Part shown: positions 20,220-30,432 of the stretch, piece after piece
How the letters are laid out: each line of letters starts with the position of its first letter
Position numbering within the stretch: position 1 is the first letter of the stretch
DNA from: Isoetes taiwanensis
Lineage: Eukaryota; Streptophyta; Lycopodiopsida; Isoetales; Isoetaceae
DNA: 64,000 nucleotides
NCBI GenBank assembly: GCA_021234155.1
Contig: JAJEKV010000004.1
Span: 5,090,109 to 5,154,108 of the forward strand
Direction: 5' to 3'
Made by a program: the position numbers and the translations under genes
The notes under the pieces: model-generated
Told to the model about the DNA's origin: nothing
The model's database searches: none
The model's input: the letters and a program-made list of their open reading frames with translations, nothing else

Positions 20220-22109
20220 CTGGTATTTCTGCGCTCGTGATCTTAACGATGTCATCGCTATCGCATATTTTGTCTTCCTGTTCCAATATCAGTAGCATAT
20301 GACAGTGTGGTAAACCTCGCTTTTGGTACTCAATTGTATATGTGTACGCTTTAATTTTTCCAAAAATGTCTTTTTCTAAAATGTCATGGAAAATAGCCAT
20401 TAATTTCGTGTGGTATACACGGGTGACCACGTCTGGTCTATCCTCTGGTGACTGGCCCGCCTCTAAGTTATTCGTGATCTCTGGCCAATTCGTGTTGCAT
20501 GTGCACGTAACAAATAGGTCGGGCTTTCCAAATCTTCTTATCAACGCTATGGAATCTTGGTAGTTTTGTTCCATGGCACGTGCACCGCCAATAAATGACG
20601 ACGGTAAGATGACTAATCTTCCAGCGCTCAACCCTTGTGCTTCTGCCTCATGATTAACGTAATCGATCAACCCTTCGTACATTTCAGCTCGTAATTTCTT
20701 CTGGTTGAGGCGGTAGAAGTTTAAGGTATTGGCCTCTATCCTTGTGTAGGCATCAACTATAAATTGTTGTGTTAATCTCCCCCCACTCAATAGAGGATTG
20801 AAACTAAACTTAAGACCGTCGTTGCCTCCCATATTGCTTCGTGTGCTTAGTCTATATAAATAGTATTGTAGCATAGATATATTTTGTCTCGTTCGGCTCG
20901 ATGAAGCCCCAACTTGGTTTCTCATGTTCATTTGCCACCCCTTGTCCCCAGAGGGTATTAACAGCGGGTAGGTAAGAGCGTCAATGTATGGGTCAGTAAT
21001 GGCGACATTCTTTAGGCCGCCGGCTTTTTGATGGATGCATATGTCTCTATTAAAAGGTGGTTCCCCATCCGGATTTCCAAATATTACAGCGACCTCATTA
21101 ACAAATGCAGGATTGTATCTCCTCAAGTCTAGCCCTGTTCTATCATCATTGAAATACATCCTTACTTCCGCGTGCTCATTCAATTGACGTGCACTCTCCT
21201 CTACCTCGTGCATCATATGTAGAGCTTGTGCAAATGGGTTTATGTTCCTTATTTCTAAGTCAAGCTGCCTCATGAGGTCCATATCGCACTCTGCATTGTG
21301 CACATTTTGCGTACGTTCGTCGTTCGCATATTCCATGTCCAGAATGTATAATTGGGCATATCTCGGTGACGCATTATCATCGGGATGAGCAGGCCCAGAT
21401 CTATGGTAGACTTGACCGTGGATCTTAAAGCAATATGGGCCTGGTGTGTTGAATTCCTGTATGTCTGCTCCGAATGATACAAATGCCAATGCATTGTTGT
21501 AAATCCTGATGTGGGACTTGAACTCTTTGCTCTTTGGGTGATCTCCTTTGAGCAGGTGGTATAGCAATGGGGGCATTGTTGTCAACGGAGGGAGGCTAAT
21601 TTTGCCGTCATGGCAGCAGTTTGTATCATCGTGTTTAAACGTCAGTGCATGGCAGTATTTGCACTCCTGGTTCAATTCTCCACAGTGATGAGGTTCGATG
21701 TGTGTTGGATGGTTAGTTCGAGCTATTCTATAACTTGAAGCGTTATCTCGGTATGCACGTCCTTGTTGAGTCTCTACAGCTAGCCTCTCATCATGTTGTC
21801 CATCGGCAATTTTCTCTGTACCATGTGTCAACGTCGCAACATGCTCCTGCTCTGTTTCTTTACTTTTTTTTCTGCTCTTCTATTCCTTCGTGCTTCGGCA
21901 GCTCTATCGAGTCTTGCTCGACGCTCCTCTGGTGTCTCTCTTTTGAGCATGCGTTGTCTTCTACTTTGCGATCTTTCTCTGTTACGTGCGCGTTTGGCCT
22001 CTTGTTTCTCTAAAGTCTCCTCTCTCCGTTTGCGCGGCATCATTCTACTTTGCTATTCTGCGATGAACAATGTGTTCTGCATAAACAATACGCAGAAGCA
22101 GGGTTAAAA

Positions 22110-22670
22110 TAGTTTTGTTCTAGCCATTCAAGAGCTTTTATTTACACATGGTTGTAATATTTTTTGTGGAAATTGCCATTCTGTAACATATTAGCTTGGC
22201 AAAAAGCCCATGATGATGTTGTTGTTATTGTTCCAAAAAGACATTTTTAACACGACGTGCCCCAAAATACACATTATACATAGTCATTAGGCATAGTGAT
22301 CACCCATGGCTATTGGACAACGTGGAATTATTGGTCCTCCGTGAACATTGGACGTGGGTGCCCAATCCCACGTTATAGTATGGTAGCTGGGCCGTGAGCT
22401 CTATAAGGAACCTAGTGTTGAGCAGTTAATTTGACTAGGTTCTTAAATCCACTGAGAGCATGGGCGTCAAATTCAACAAAACGGAGCTCCATATATTGCA
22501 TACGATCCTTAGAAATGTGGCAAACCTCCAAATTCAATGTATTTAATAAAGTCTAAATGAGAGATCAGTTAGCTAAATTCACACTCAACTTAATGTGGCG
22601 AAATAAACTTATGTCCTCGTGACGGGCATTCTATGCTGAGGCATTTTTTTACTTTTAAGTTCAATCTTAT
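22110..22670. other. Non-coding; should contain the Helitron 5' end
   Basis: No gene. The Rep gene's promoter and the element's 5' TC terminus are expected here but I see no unambiguous candidate. Confidence 0.35.
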
Positions 22671-22681
22671 GTACAAATCTA

Positions 22682-22880
22682 GAGGGTTGTGCAAAGTGTC
22701 AATGTGTGAAATGAAAAATTTAGAGGGTTGTGCAAAGTGTGAATGTGTGAAATGAAAAATTTAGAGGGTTGTGCAAAGTGTGAATGTGTCAAATGAAAAA
22801 TTTAGAGGGTTGTGCGAAGTGTGAATGTGTGAAATGAAAAATTTAGAGGGTTGTGCAAAGTGTGAATGTGTGAAATGAAA
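22682..22880 (+). repeat. Tandem repeat, 41 bp x about 4.8
   Basis: Units start at 22682, 22723, 22764, 22805 and 22846, each beginning GAGGGTTGTGCAAAGTGT. They differ by single bases, so the array is recent. It ends immediately before the EF-hand fragment. Confidence 0.9.
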
Positions 22881-22882
22881 TG

Positions 22883-23065
22883 AACACATTATATAGCTTT
22901 GACCTGCCAATTGGCCCTCGAGAAAACATTGTAAACTCCAATAGCAAGAGGGATTGGGTCACAAGCAAGCAATATGCAGAAGTTGATAAAGATGGTTCTG
23001 GAACTATAGATTTTGAGATTAAAAGAAGCATGATTTGGCATATATGGTGCATGATTTTTTTTTAG
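22883..23065 (+). pseudogene. EF-hand fragment (CDPK/calmodulin-like exon)
   Basis: A short frame contains AEVDKDGSGTIDFEI, an EF-hand calcium-binding loop as in plant calcium-dependent protein kinases. The 12th loop position, normally Glu, is Ile, and the frame then loses similarity, so only one partial exon is present. The stretch before it is preceded by CAG at about 22976, a plausible acceptor. No kinase domain is nearby. Confidence 0.5.
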
Positions 23066-23067
23066 GG

Positions 23068-23361
23068 TGGATAATGATAATGGAGCTACAAAATTCGCAG
23101 CTGCTTGTATCATCTGATGTTCCATCAGAGAAAAATATGTTGTCAGTTGTGACGAAGATATTGCTAGGCATAGACTCAGAGAGATATCTGATTTGCCACG
23201 AACATGGCAAGGAATGCAAAGGAATTTGTATACGTGAATTAGTAGCAGAACGTCTTAATTCTTTGGGACATGATGCAGCTTTATGCAAATTAAAATGGCA
23301 AAGCCTTGGCCAAGTTTCCGGAGGTGAGCTTAAATTCATGGGCCTAGAAAACAGTCACTGA
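23068..23361 (+). pseudogene. DUF506-like gene fragment
   Basis: The frame reads LLVSSDVPSEKNMLSVV, then IRELVAERLNSLGHDAALCK and KWQSLGQVSGGELKFM before the stop at 23361. The pattern 'L...G(Y/H)DAA(L/I)CK.KW......GE' is that of the plant DUF506 (PDDEXK-like) family. Only the middle is present: the conserved N-terminal part and the final V-D-V-like strand are missing. It adjoins the EF-hand fragment with no intergenic space, so two unrelated gene pieces are juxtaposed. Confidence 0.5.
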
Positions 23362-23369
23362 AATGGTTC

Positions 23370-23890
23370 TAGAGCGCACCCCCAAGCATGTAGATACATG
23401 TTATTCATATTAATTTTTGTATAGAGAAGAGATTTGGAGAAGAGATTTTCCTATGTAAATTGGAACTTAAGCGGTTACCCAAGTTGTTTGGATTACAGAT
23501 CAAGCAATAATAAGTTTAGGGGCAGTTCAGATTTACAATCAAATGGGGTAAATAACACAGAAATCGGATGCTGCATAAACTTCTGCTTCCGATTCCAAAA
23601 GGTCTATATCTCAACCAAGCAACCAAGCAAAGCAGCGTTACATCTGTTACAAAAATTAGGTCTCTAAATTCATAGAAATGGTTGATTAATAGACTCTAAT
23701 TTTTGTCCAGCCATTCAACACATGAACTTCTACATTAGCTCAAGAATGTCATCGAATACAAATCATAGCCTTACCTTATGATGTGCAAACGGTCAGAGAG
23801 AGACACACCAATACTGCAATAGAATCTCCAATGAATCTATATCAGAAGGGTGCTGCTAGCATAAGCAACAGAAATAGTCGAACATATAGC
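23370..23890. other. No supported gene
   Basis: AT-rich sequence with a 77-codon open frame (23434-23667) lacking recognisable motifs. Confidence 0.3.
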
Positions 23891-23900
23891 CTAAGCGCCC

Positions 23901-24076
23901 TGAGCTGAAGCGCCCACTTCAAAGATATCTGTTTACCCTTCCGGAATCGGCCGTCTGAAGCAAATTTTGCTTCCGCTTCTCAGCGCCGTGAGCTGAAGCG
24001 CCCACTTCAAAGATATCTGTTTACCCTTCCGGAATCGGCCGTCTGAAGCAAAGTTTGCTTCCGCTCCTCAACAACC
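23901..24076. repeat. Tandem duplication, 88 bp x 2
   Basis: Units 23901-23988 and 23989-24076 both begin TGAGCTGAAGCGCCCACTTC and contain GGAATCGGCCGTCTGAAGC. They are nearly identical and richer in GC than the flanks. A 7-bp inverted repeat (ATAGGGC/GCCCTAT) and a TATATAGG stretch lie about 160-200 bp downstream, so this may be an old promoter region. Confidence 0.85.
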
Positions 24077-24089
24077 TTCCAAACTCACC

Positions 24090-24870
24090 CTGTCCCTCCA
24101 GAACGTCAAAGAAGCTTCCAGCACTTGCAAGAAAAAACGAACGGAAGCTTCTCGATGCTTCCTACGAATTCTGAAACTTACACGTTTCTCACATCCGAGC
24201 GTCCAGGATATGCCACGTGGCGCTTTCTTCTCCATCGATAGGGCGTGACCGACAGCCCTATTTTTTTATTATATAGGGATGATATAATATAATGTATAGG
24301 CCCATATACAAACCTTTAAGGTAATGAATTTAAAAAACACTTCATGGGCATAGCAAATTAGACACCATCCAACCATTGAAAAAAGTGAACACTAGCTTGC
24401 ATCGACCAGGGAATTGCCAAGGAATCGGCCATGAACAGCCAGGGAATCGACAAGGAATTGGCCATGAAATCGGCTAGGGAACTCCAACTTGTATCGATTT
24501 AGATTCAAGAGCCCTCTTGAGCTTACCCCTTAACAAGCAACTACAGGGTTCTTGGGCTCATACTACAGTCTATACTTGGGCTTTCTGATATGCTCTACTG
24601 CACCGAGATTTTTGAAGCCATAGAATATTTAATTCAGACACACAGAATATTTATGGACAAACAACATATTTCTAAAACCTTTACTTCAACAAACCCACAT
24701 AATACTTAGATTCGGGCCATTCTTGGGCTCATACTTGGGCTTATGCTTGGCAAACAACACCGCCATTCTTGGGCTTACACTTGGGCTCTCTGATTGTTCT
24801 ACATCAAGACTTTTGAAACCACCACTTCTACAAACCTATCTCATCTATTCATTCATGGAGCAAGACTGAC
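24090..24870. other. Non-coding, short duplicated phrases
   Basis: No gene. The phrases 'CCAGGGAATC/GGCCATGAA' (24410-24480) and 'TTGGGCTCATAC/TTGGGCTTA' (24540-24790) recur several times. Confidence 0.35.
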
Positions 24871-25297
24871 TTGTCAATGTCACATGAAAAAGAGAAAGCA
24901 GCCAAGACCAAACAGGCTGGAGATGATCACATAAAAAGAAACAATGCTCAATGGTCTCGTCCCTTTGCTTGCACAGGGGGCAGAGTGCTGACACTCAAGG
25001 ATCAAATCTGTGGACAAGCACATTCACTCGAGGGTATCTGTGAAGAATCTGCCACCAAAGCACAACCACCTTAGAATGGAGTAGTTTATCCCAAGCCCAA
25101 GTCCACATACATCTCCAACTAGGAGGTGAGAGCTGAAGGGACCACTTAGTGGATGGCAGAAGGATATCACCATTGACAAGCAGCCTATACATAGGGTTCA
25201 CAAGCCTGTGCTCGTGAACACTCTGGTGGGAAACCCACATGCACCCTTCGATAGCCTCTGGAGCAATCAATGGCAGAGTACTAGCAACCTTTTGCAC
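24871..25297 (-). pseudogene. LINE reverse-transcriptase C-terminus (zf-RVT) fragment
   Basis: The minus-strand frame reads TWAWDKLLHSKVVVLWWQIL...VLVHRFDP, then an in-frame TGA, then ALCPLCKQRDETIEHCFFLC. The W.WDKLL..KV..F/LWW..L.R and C-x2-C-x8-H-x4-C arrangement is the zinc-binding domain that follows plant LINE reverse transcriptases. No reverse transcriptase core is present. Confidence 0.7.
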
Positions 25298-25299
25298 CT

Positions 25300-26070
25300 C
25301 TTGTGTGGGGAAGGGGGTAGAGATCTAGTAGCCTTTTTTAGATGATGCTTCTAGTTTAGACCCTTTAGTTCCTATTATATTGTGGCCTGTGCATAGAGCC
25401 CACCAAGCTATGGAGGCTATGGAGTGACTGAACACTACTGAACGGGGTCAGTGGTAAGATAGAGGAAGTCCCTTCCGAGCACGACTACTGGGGACTGGGA
25501 GCAAGCTAGGCTCATAGCCAGTCACTTCTTGTGGGCCGGGTATGGGTCTGACACTTCCTGAGTCAATGGTGTCGCCCTGACCAACAGGAGTCGCAGGTGT
25601 TGCCCTGGCTCTTGTTTTGGGGAATTTAGTCGGGTAAGGACGTGTGTCGCCATGATCCTCTAGCTATCTATTGAGCCATTGTCTTTGGGGAAGGGGAGAT
25701 GCCACCCTTCCTACCTCATCGGACCGGGGAGATGCCACCCGGAGTAGCCTCATTGGGTGAGAGGTTACATCTCCGACAGGTTACAGTCACGACAGAGCCT
25801 AATTTAGCCCATCTGCAAAGTATGCACAGGAGGGGCGGATGGAGTGGTCAACCCTAGCGATTGTTTATAGCCAGCCCCGCCATTGTTATATCTTGGTCTG
25901 CTTTTTCTTGACACTCAGCCGTCATTCTACTTTCCCGTATGAGTTTGAGCTTGGGTAGGAGCTTATATGTTTTACGATATATTGATACCTTCGATGGATC
26001 TTTGGATGGATGGATGTGCTACCCTTCGTGGTAGTTGATTATGTTGTGCTTTTTTGCCAGTGCTGATGTT
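25300..26070. other. Non-coding; possible retroelement 3' tail
   Basis: The stretch has a higher GC content than its flanks and contains a doubled phrase GGGGAGATGCCACCC (about 25690 and 25727). It ends in a GGAT/GATG microsatellite (about 25994-26016), as retroelement 3' ends in this window often do. No coding frame is seen. Confidence 0.35.
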
Positions 26071-26075
26071 GTAGT

Positions 26076-26850
26076 CATGGAAAAAATTAGTGGCTATATA
26101 TAGCCAAATGGCGATTTTTTAGGGGGTCTAGGCAATTTTTGCGGCGAATTTTATGAAGAGAGATTTCTTTTAAAAAAATAAAAAATAGCCATAGTTAAAA
26201 CAAGCACTCCATTATTTTTTTAAGATTAGCCAAACTATTTTCCCCCTTTTCCTTAAAGAAAAAGGGATTAGCCTTTCTTTATATTGTAATATTTATATAT
26301 TAAATCATTAATAGCCAAACAAAAATGAATTCTTATTATAGACTTTTACACATCCCCACCTACCATCATCAGTGATAGTAGTTTTTCAAACTATGAATAT
26401 TTATTATATATACCATATATGCATCTTCAAAAATGGCTAATATCCCTCTAGATGCCCGAGTTGGTTGCATAACATCTTTCTTCAAGGGTTAGAGATAAGT
26501 GCAATTTGATCACCATATCTACAAGGTGTCGTTGCATTAAATGTAGTTCAGACTATAGATGTTATAAGCTTTGTTATGAGCTTCTGTTAAAAGTTTTTCA
26601 ATATTATTGTATGTTCCTTGATTGTTGATTATTATTTGTAATTGTAGTACAATTATCTAAAGCTACAAAATTTAATTTACATTGTTTGCTTTTTCTAGTT
26701 AAAAAAAATAGCCAAGTGAAAGTTTATAGTACATAATTCAAAAGTTTCGCCAAGTCCCAATATATAAATGTAATAATAATAATAACTTTAGCCAAATTTA
26801 TATCATAAAATACTGTAAATTTTTGGAAAATAGCCAAACCATTTTTTATG
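26076..26850. mobile_element. AT-rich inverted-repeat element related to the Helitron-intron MITE
   Basis: The left end (CATGGAAAAAATTAGTGGC, then TAGCCAAATGGCGATTTT) aligns with the start of the element at 19541 at about 34 of 43 positions. The interior has the same TAGCCAAA/TTTGGCTA words, and the right end (CCATTTTTTATG at about 26839-26850) is an imperfect inverted copy of the left. No clear target duplication remains, so this is the older copy. Confidence 0.5.
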
Positions 26851-27034
26851 AAAAAATATATAGTATGCTTAATTTTTTCCCTGGTTGTAGTATGCTTCTG
26901 TTGCTATAGGAGCCCATCGGTGACGGGCACGCAAGACACCTCCCTGTCTCTCTACACGTGTCCAGGCCATCCCAAAAATGGGGCAGACAGACGTCCCACG
27001 TAGCAGACGATGCAAAATGGGGGATTTTCCGTAG

Positions 27035-27059
27035 AGTATACGACGGGGCATCGTATACT
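27035..27059. repeat. Perfect hairpin, 9-bp arms
   Basis: AGTATACGA and TCGTATACT flank a 7-nt GC-rich loop, inside a GC-rich island (26900-27080) in AT-rich DNA. The role is unknown. Confidence 0.5.
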
Positions 27060-27079
27060 AGCGGGGAGCGTCACATGAC

Positions 27080-28185
27080 TCGGGTCAGTGTATTTGACCA
27101 AATCACTTCTAATTTTTAACAAAATTGATATAATTTCTATTAATTTAAAAGATTTATACATAATTAGATCCAAAATTTTACAAAAAAACTCCAAAATTTT
27201 ATCTTTCTTGATCCTCTGTGCCAAGTTCAGGTCCTTGGGCATAGCCACCCTTTTGGCATGAATAGCGTGGAGGTTTCCTTCTTCGAAGAGCTGGATAAAA
27301 TGTCTCGATTCCCAAGTATTTTAGAAAGTAAACAAGGGAACAATCTGGCTCCTTTTTGTTCCTTCTAGCATGTCCGAGTTACAATTTTTGAGAGCTATAA
27401 ATTATTGGCATAAGGAATCGATGAGTAAAATAAGGGAGATATAATAAGACTGGTTAGGATAAAATAAAACTATATCGGTGGCATAAATCATGTGAATTGG
27501 TTAAGGTTTTATCCATTGGCCATATTTTCTTGCTTGTTTAGCTTGGCTGCTTTTCATTTGTTCTCGTTTGTTGTTTTCGTTCAACGCCATAAAGCTGTTA
27601 CAACTCGCGTGTCCAAGGCAATAAGCCAATAACAAATTAGAGTTCACATAAAAGCTCAATGAATGTAGGCAAAAGAAGTCTAGCAAAATAACTAGAAATC
27701 CAAATTGTAAGTCATTGGTTGAACTACAGTTACCTCAACAGTAAGAAATCTCAATGCCAATGCCACAAAATTTATATCCAGCCAATGGGGAAACAATTCT
27801 GAATATTGGAGGGATGTTGATGCTTTCTATGCGTTGCTGCTTCCATGGCACTTGAATTTCATAAATGCAGGTTGCTATCCACTGCACTATTCTTCCCACA
27901 ACTAATCTTTTTTAAATGGATCATTTGCATTTGCAACATCCACAGCAGTTATACTCATATTGTTCCTTATAATACAAAGGTTACCCCCAAGAGAGAGTAA
28001 CACTGCTGCTTTCATGGCTTTTGAATTCCTAAATGCAGCTTGCTATCCACTGCACTATTCCACAAATCCATTATCTGATTATAAACCCGCAGTTTACATC
28101 CATCTCTACAGTCCAGAGCATACAACTGACTGTTTAAAGAAGCACCAGGGTTGCGTCACCCATTAACCATGCCATTTGATGATCA
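27080..28185. other. Non-coding; one roughly 170-bp spaced direct repeat
   Basis: The phrase TCATGGC(A/T)CTTTGAATTTC...AAATGCAG(G/C)TTGCTATCC occurs at about 27845 and again at about 28013, each followed by ACTGCACTATTC. No gene is supported. The region directly precedes the HAK/KUP relic. Confidence 0.4.
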
Positions 28186-28189
28186 ACTA

Positions 28190-28662
28190 AAAAGAAGGTT
28201 CGGCAGAGGAGATGCAATACATCGCCATGCATTGCTTGATGATTTAAAATGTTGCTGAAATGACAGCTTGGCTACACACTACTGTAGCCAGAGTAGCGAC
28301 CACAAAAACTGGCCAGTATACTGGCTCTGAAGATAGAACAAAAATATTACCACCATTGCAGCAGTTAAACCAAAATACTGGGAAAGAAAGATGGGTCATG
28401 ATTACTTAGAAGTGAGTTATGAAAGCTGGATTCAACATCATGGTGATGTTTAGAGAGATCGGCAGTCCAGCCCATGTATGCAAGGATCAAGGGTGGATAC
28501 TGCACAGGTAAATGCAATATGCATGGAAGGGGAAAATCATGAAATTCTTAGATAAAGCAGCCATTACAGCAACTAATGTCCCTGTGCATATAATTATATG
28601 CATACTATCCTTAATTGACAACTGAGAAAAGTGAGCAAGATCTGCGAACATTGCCTCTTTAC
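28190..28662 (-). pseudogene. HAK/KUP potassium transporter pseudogene (copy 1)
   Basis: Three exon remnants run in order on the minus strand. They are 28662-28610 (KEAMFADLAHFSQLSIK), 28499 to about 28412 (YPPLILAYMGWTADLSKHH, then FHNS) and 28326 to about 28190 (EPVYWPVFVVATLATVVCSQ, then AVISATF, TAA, IIKQCMA). These are the consecutive central membrane-helix segments of plant HAK/KUP/KT K+/H+ symporters. Acceptors are good (TTTACAG, TGTGCAG, CTTCAG). The usual GQAAYL is WTADL, the IAFT segment is lost and there is an in-frame TAA. N- and C-terminal parts are absent. Confidence 0.8.
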
Positions 28663-28875
28663 CTGTAAAGGATGAGAAAAATAACTTAGTCTGGTTACCC
28701 AAAAGCAACCACAGAGGCTACATCTCAATCATGTGACACAGGCAATGTTTCCTCTATACTTGTTGCGATAGATTTCATCTTAAGAATCATTCGGAGCTTT
28801 TTTTTAGATCTAGTAACCTTGGTGGCTAGGCTCCAGCATTTCCTCAAAACTAATAGGAACCAACATCAAAGCTCC

Positions 28876-29035
28876 TCCCACAGGGGGGTTTTTCCATCCC
28901 AGTGGTAGAGACAGATTGTACAGGGTTTCTGTGGTTTTATTTTGTGTTTGGAAACTTTCCGCTATATTGTAAAACCGTCTCATAGGTCAGTTGGTCTCCG
29001 TGGACATTAAAATATACTTCCTTCCTTCCTTTCCA
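28876..29035 (+). mobile_element. LINE 3' end, (TTCC)n-tailed, 5'-truncated
   Basis: It contains the family 3' signature CATAGGTCAGTTGGTCTCCG, then TGGAC, directly followed by a TTCC microsatellite. The copy at 51831 shares CCGTCTCATAGGTCA and the same tail, so the two form one subfamily. Confidence 0.65.
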
Positions 29036-29039
29036 TTCT

Positions 29040-29955
29040 AAAGCATAGTACCATTTTCTACAGAAGTGTCAATATGTCAGTGCGAGCTATATCATAATGT
29101 AATGGAGGGTTGCCCTCCGATGCCCAAAGGTTGTTTTTGCATATCCTTTGCTTTGTCATTTCGAATATCAAACATTACACTTATATTTTGTCTAGTTGTT
29201 GTAGGTACTTTGAGTTACATTTTCTAATTTGGATCAATTTTATAGTCCATTGCTTCTTCTAGACATTATATGTTCAATCTAATTTTTGCTTCACCAATTC
29301 CTTGTAGTGAGTACTTTTCCAGTATGTAGGAAAGTGTACAAAAGATACAAATATGCTCATGGACGAAGTCCCTGTAACAATTACTTTTTCAAAATGTAGG
29401 CAGCATATAAAAGTTACTCATGTCTTGAAAATTTCCAGAAGACAAGTTCCTGAAAAAAAAAACAAAAGCAAACCCAACTTCATTACGAGAATGGGATCGT
29501 TGGAACATTAAGTAACTGCGAAAGGCTGTCGTGTAACTTGCTCGCAGAGCAAGAAATGGAAAAATCCACGCGAGAATCCCCCAAATCCAACTGAATCTAC
29601 ATGACATCAGTGTTACCAATCCCTACTTCGTGAGCTAAACCTTGCCATCTCCCAATTTCTGTTGCAAGGTGACGGGAGGAAAGGCATGTCTTGGAAATGA
29701 TTTTTCTCAAGATCGATCTTATCTCTTGTTTGAGATGTGGCTGCTCGCAATAGGTATTAAGGCTATTAATTTCTTCTTATAGAAGACTGCTTTCACACTA
29801 GTCTTCCTAAAGCTTGGCAAGTGCTTTTGCTGATAAAAGTGTTTGTAGCTCATCCCATTCATCATATGACATATGATGATTTGGGCAAAAGTAAAACCCA
29901 AAATAACAACTCTAACAAACTTTATGCCCCAAACATTTCATGATATGTATATTTG
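29040..29955. other. No supported gene
   Basis: AT-rich intergenic DNA. Short open frames here show no motif. Confidence 0.3.
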
Positions 29956-29959
29956 TATA

Positions 29960-30116
29960 GTTTGACAGCATTCTTATTACTGCCATAATTTTTTCCTCGA
30001 AAACCTTTCGGGTGGGGGTTTTTGAACCCAGACAGTAATAAATTTGTTGCACTCTTTTGGGCCCCATAGGCCGATTGGTCTTCGTGGATAATAAAACCTA
30101 CTCTATTCTATTCTTA
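29960..30116 (+). mobile_element. LINE 3' end, (TTCTA)n-tailed, 5'-truncated
   Basis: The sequence corresponds to the last 150 bp of the LINE copies at 47.9-50.3 kb: TTATTACTGCC..TTTTTCCTCGAAAACC, GGGGTTTTTGAACCC, GACAGTAATAA, CCCCATAGGCC, TGGTCTTCGTGGA. It ends in CTATTCTATTCT. Reverse transcription evidently stopped early on insertion. Confidence 0.75.
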
Positions 30117-30204
30117 AACGAAATTGGCTCCTCACTCCTACTCAGCAAAATAATCTTTCACAATGACTATAGTTGTATATGTTCGATTTCACATTTTGCC
30201 TTCA

Positions 30205-30271
30205 TTTGGGACTCTATCATTACAATCTCCATGGACGATAAAATCATATTCTATTCTATTCTATTCTATTA
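30205..30271 (+). mobile_element. Very short LINE 3' end with (TTCTA)n
   Basis: Only about 35 bp of the LINE 3' end (CAATCTCCATGGACGATAAAA) precede an (ATTCT)n run at 30247-30271. This is a minimal 5'-truncated insertion. Confidence 0.6.
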
Positions 30272-30432
30272 CAATCTGTTTAACCCTTTTTGCATTTATG
30301 TTATCTAAATAACCATTCCATATCTTGCATTATTATCTCTCTTCATTTTACTTACTTTTTGTCTTATAACATATTATAAGCCTGCTGCCCTTTATAGGTT
30401 CCAGCAACCCAACCCTGGCCACTTTTCTTATA

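Larger units (their letters stand above)
16767..22043 (-). pseudogene. Helitron Rep-helicase gene, spliced, frame-disrupted
   Basis: Exons are about 22043-20220, 19479-18966 and 18904-16767. Both introns are GT-AG, and splicing restores the reading ...SAEIP|DPLEDLE and VVHR|LPVHLP. The N-terminus is highly basic, followed by a zinc-finger-like C..C..H region and the Rep HUH motif (GLPHCHMLLIL). The Rep tyrosine motif is YIFKYIHKGHD. A Pif1-type helicase follows, with GPGGSGKT (Walker A), LLVWDELSM, GGDFRQQLPV, TTNMRL, KVGAIVILLRN, TINKSQGQS and GQLYVALSRC. It is broken at four places: an A8 run (21864-21871) and an A11 run (18139-18149), each off by one base, an in-frame TAA near 17477, and a one-base shift near 17320. 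Family genes are about 1,300-1,500 aa, and the blocks present account for nearly all of that. Confidence 0.9.
16700..22107 (-). mobile_element. Helitron, minus orientation (5' end not located)
   Basis: The 3' terminus is read on the minus strand. A GC-rich hairpin (GCCGCCC, loop GTTA, GGGCAGC; one mismatch; 16712-16729) is followed about 11 nt later by CTAG ending at 16700, and the next base outside is T. This is the canonical Helitron ending (hairpin, CTRR, insertion before T). The element encodes a spliced Rep-helicase. The 5' terminus (TC after A) should lie above 22.1 kb but I could not fix it. Helitrons transpose by rolling-circle replication. Confidence 0.85.

Noticed and set aside
22682-22880. 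CRISPR-like regular repeat array
   Set aside because: Units are head-to-tail with no spacers, in plant nuclear DNA; an ordinary tandem repeat.
27035-27062. Helitron 3' end candidate (hairpin followed by CTAG)
   Set aside because: CTAG is part of the stem edge and has no spacer of about 10 nt, and the next base is C and not T.
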